64,000 nucleotides of DNA from Scatophagus argus (Eukaryota; Chordata; Actinopteri; Scatophagidae): contig NC_058494.1 in assembly GCF_020382885.2 (NCBI RefSeq), positions 11,674,001 to 11,738,000 on the forward strand. The letters run 5' to 3'. The translations under genes and the position numbers were made by a program. Below are positions 57,652 through 64,000 of this stretch, in pieces. The notes under the pieces were generated by a model. The model did not search any database. It was not told where the DNA came from and worked only from the letters and a program-made list of their open reading frames with translations. The first letter of the stretch is position 1. Every line of letters starts with the position of its first letter.

Positions 57652-60519
57652 CATACTGATCCCCAGGGAAATTCACGCATACTGATGTTACCATTTAACT
57701 CAAAGCACAGCTTCACAGTGCTGCTAACATGGCTGTAGATTGTTGGGAGATAATTTGTCTTTTTTGTTTTTGATCATCTGTGTTTCCTTGCATCTGTCTG
57801 TTCTAACTGCTGTGCAACAAGGCAGTCATCAAAAGGGCAAAGTGCCAAAGGGCCCAGACCCCCTTGGGGGTGGGGGGTGGGGGGGCTCGGTGGAAATTCC
57901 AAAATTTGTTTTATGCCTTGCATTAAGCACATTATGTGGAATCTTGTGATAAGCAACACATGCCTTAATACTGAGTTTAAAGGCATATTATTCTATATAA
58001 TCAAGTGGCAAAAAACTACTTAGTAACTAATATAGACATAATGCACAGGCAGTGGGAGAAACGGGGATCATTTGCAAAGGGCATTTTTGCCATAAGGTCC
58101 CTTAGTAAGTTAATTTGGCATTACATGGCAAGTTCTGCAGCCATCTTAACTCTTGTCAAATATCTGGAACTCTAAGTGAAACGTGCAAGTACTTGTGAGC
58201 ACTGAAGGATGAGGTCATGACTCTCAACACTCACACAGACTCTGATCAATGTGTGACATGTGTGACACACACTCTACTCTCACACCCTTTTCCCCTACCT
58301 CCCTTTCTTAACTCCCCACTCAAACCGCTAAACGAATCCAGAGGCTTCCACAGATGCTGAAAGCACCGCAGGTGACCACAAACCCCAAGTGGTTTCAAAC
58401 CACCACCCTTGCCTTTTTCTCTCACTCCCCCCTTGTGGTCTGAGGGCTATCACACAGGAAGCAACTTAGAGATATTCCCACCTCCCCCTCCTCCTTTACA
58501 TCCTCTGCGATGAGGAATGCTGTCCTGCTGTGATAGTAGCCAAGATGTGGAGCAGGCTCCTGTTTCCTGCCTGCCTGCATCTGTTCCCTCCAGCACTGAT
58601 CCCAGATAGGGGCTTCATCGAGCCTGGGAACCGACCGGCCCAGCTGACAGACTGACAGAGGGGGAGAAAAGAGGCTTAGCCCTGCCTGCCTCAACGTCCA
58701 AGTTCCCAAGTCAGCCTCTCCTCCCGTAGGCCAGACAGAGACCATGGTTGTTAAACTCTAATTAGAGTGTCTTACTTTTGGGGACTCATTCTCATGCAAT
58801 CACTGGGAATGATAATGAGGATCAATGTTTCAGTCAGTGGGTTGATGTATATGATAGCGTGAGTGGAGGGTTGGTTTAAAGACAAATAAATTCCTGATGA
58901 GGTCATAGAGTACAAAACAAATAGACATTTTTTATTGGGTTCATGTATTGGAAAGCATTGTAAGCGTTCAGTGCAAATCTTTTCCCTCTCATAAGAAGCA
59001 TGAGCTCAGGGTCGTACTACAATCAAGCCAGGGATTTTGATTAAATAAAAAGCTATCCCTTTAGAAAAACAGACCCAACACCTCCTCTCCTGCTTCAGTC
59101 GCACCCCCACCCACCCCGAGTCATTTCACATAACCTTCTTTATTTCTCCTCCACCTCGCCCCCACCTCCTTTTTTCTTTGATCCTGCCTAAATACTTTAA
59201 ATACTTCTTTTTCAGCTTTGGCTTTGCCAGAGGAGTATATATTTATGTGTAAGCATGAACACAAGAGCCACCCGTCACAGCGACCAAAGAGGAGCTGTGA
59301 TGGAGGCACTTTTCCGTGTCATGTGTCCAGGTGTGGAGAGGATCAGATTCCTGCGATTAGATTTATGGCTTGCTCCCTACACACATCAACACAGCACATC
59401 ACCTCCTCATTCAGCAAAGCCCCTTTTGATGTCCCAGTCTACTCAGGCAGATATTTCATCATGGACACATAATTAAAGTTACAAAAATAAGCTGCTTTTA
59501 TGACAAGCAAAGGTCCTGTGCTGTCTCTCTCTCTTGCTCTCCTCCTTCTCCCCCACTGTGGTTTGATGCTGTTTTTCCAATTCTTCGTTCCCTCCCTTTG
59601 GTTTTTGTAACAGTAATAGTGCATTTCCTGCTCACCAATAACAACCACAGTGACAAGATGCAAGAGAATGAGTGTTGCAAAACAACAGTGCAATAAGACA
59701 TTTTGCATTAATTTCAATTTAGAAGGATCATCGATTAATCAAAGCAAAGGAGTCAAAAGAATTTCGGAGAAGTTGATATGTTCGTATGGAAAATACATTT
59801 CTGTTCAATATTGTGTAAAGGTTTTGTTTGGTATCGAGTATTTGGTGATACAGAATGGAAGTGTGCTTTTTACTCAGAAAAACAAAATTAAACCACTGAT
59901 GACCATGGCTTATGGTGAAAAGAAAGAGGCTGAATCTGACAAGGTTTTTTTCTGAGCACAAGTTTTGGCTTGTTAAATTCACATGAATAAAACTGAAAAA
60001 TGCCCATGTGAATGCTGATGCAAGATGATGAAATATACTCATTCTCTAAGCAAATTTTATGCTAAATAGACAGAAGCGTGCTTCAGATAAGCCAAATTTC
60101 CTTTTTAAAAATTAGCCAGTTTTAAACCTTTAGAGTTTAGGGACTTCATGAGCCAGCGGTGAATGAATGAGGAGTATGAGGGGAGGTGCTATTTTGAGGA
60201 AAATAAAAAGAGAGACAGAAAGGACACCCGTCTTTGATGTTCTGAACATTATGAAATGATCATGGAAAATCTATGTAATTGACACTGCTTATGTTTTTCT
60301 ATCAAAGGCACCACAAGTCAGTACTTCAGGAACTTTAAAGATGAGTAAAAAAGATGACCTGGGAGTATGATACATCATAGCAGTCCATAAGAAAATAAAT
60401 ACATGCTTTCCGCATAATGTCTTCTGTCTTGCTCAATACTTAGGGGTTAGTTATGATCCATTCAGGTATTCTGCAATGTCTCTTCCCCTGCAGCAGGGGG
60501 CGATAGTCTTATCTTCTCT

Positions 60520-63948
<3,429 letters not shown>

Positions 63949-64000
63949 CTGAGTTGACACAAACACAACAAAATCCCCCATTGTGATACATTACGATAAT

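Larger units (their letters stand above)
57204..60519. other. Intergenic DNA between the Tc1 copy and C17orf58
   Basis: Contains a fish repeat at about 57380-57620, a (GATA)n microsatellite at 57628-57651 and a GC-richer stretch at 58430-58740. TTTATT at 58931-58936 and 59139-59144 read as AATAAA on the minus strand and are candidate polyadenylation signals for C17orf58. No further gene is recognised. Confidence 0.5.

Overview
The window is vertebrate nuclear DNA, almost certainly from a ray-finned (teleost) fish. It holds large genes with small exons and GT-AG introns, a cytosolic-type tRNA-Ser gene, a near-complete Tc1-like transposon and several dispersed repeat types that I recognise as widespread in spiny-rayed fishes. 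The gene order NOL11 - BPTF - C17orf58 matches human chromosome 17q24, so this is a conserved syntenic block. The species itself cannot be read from the sequence.

Layout. (1) 791-8940, plus strand: nol11, complete, 18 coding exons, 729 codons. It encodes a nucleolar small-subunit processome (tUTP) factor, and a TCTCGCGAGA promoter element lies 31 bp upstream of its ATG. (2) 10000-10081, minus strand: tRNA-Ser(AGA). (3) 11459-52865, plus strand: bptf, complete, 36 coding exons, about 2,987 codons. It encodes the largest subunit of the NURF chromatin remodeller. In order it has a Gly/Arg-rich and acidic N-terminus, DDT domain, PHD finger, WHIM-like segments, a charged helical stretch, a 2.1-kb low-complexity exon, Gln-rich regions, two tandem C-terminal PHD fingers and a bromodomain. 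(4) 55573-57201: Tc1-like transposon whose minus-strand transposase is broken by one in-frame stop. (5) 60520-63948, minus strand: the last four exons of the C17orf58 orthologue, a predicted secreted netrin-like (NTR) protein whose 5' end lies beyond the window. BPTF and C17orf58 are tail to tail.

The genes do not form a pathway. NOL11 serves ribosome biogenesis, BPTF reads H3K4me3 and acetylated histones for nucleosome sliding, and C17orf58 is probably extracellular. Introns and intergenic DNA carry decayed Tc1-type and MITE-like elements, several teleost dispersed repeats, two perfect short inverted repeats and a 39-bp inverted pair about 570 bp apart.

I found no evidence of a wholly new biological system. 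The most informative points are a phase-symmetric PHD cassette exon in bptf whose skipping would leave one intact H3K4me3-reading finger, a GC-AG intron, a probable alternative last exon that removes the C-terminal tail, a strong-context uORF, and unexplained perfect hairpins.
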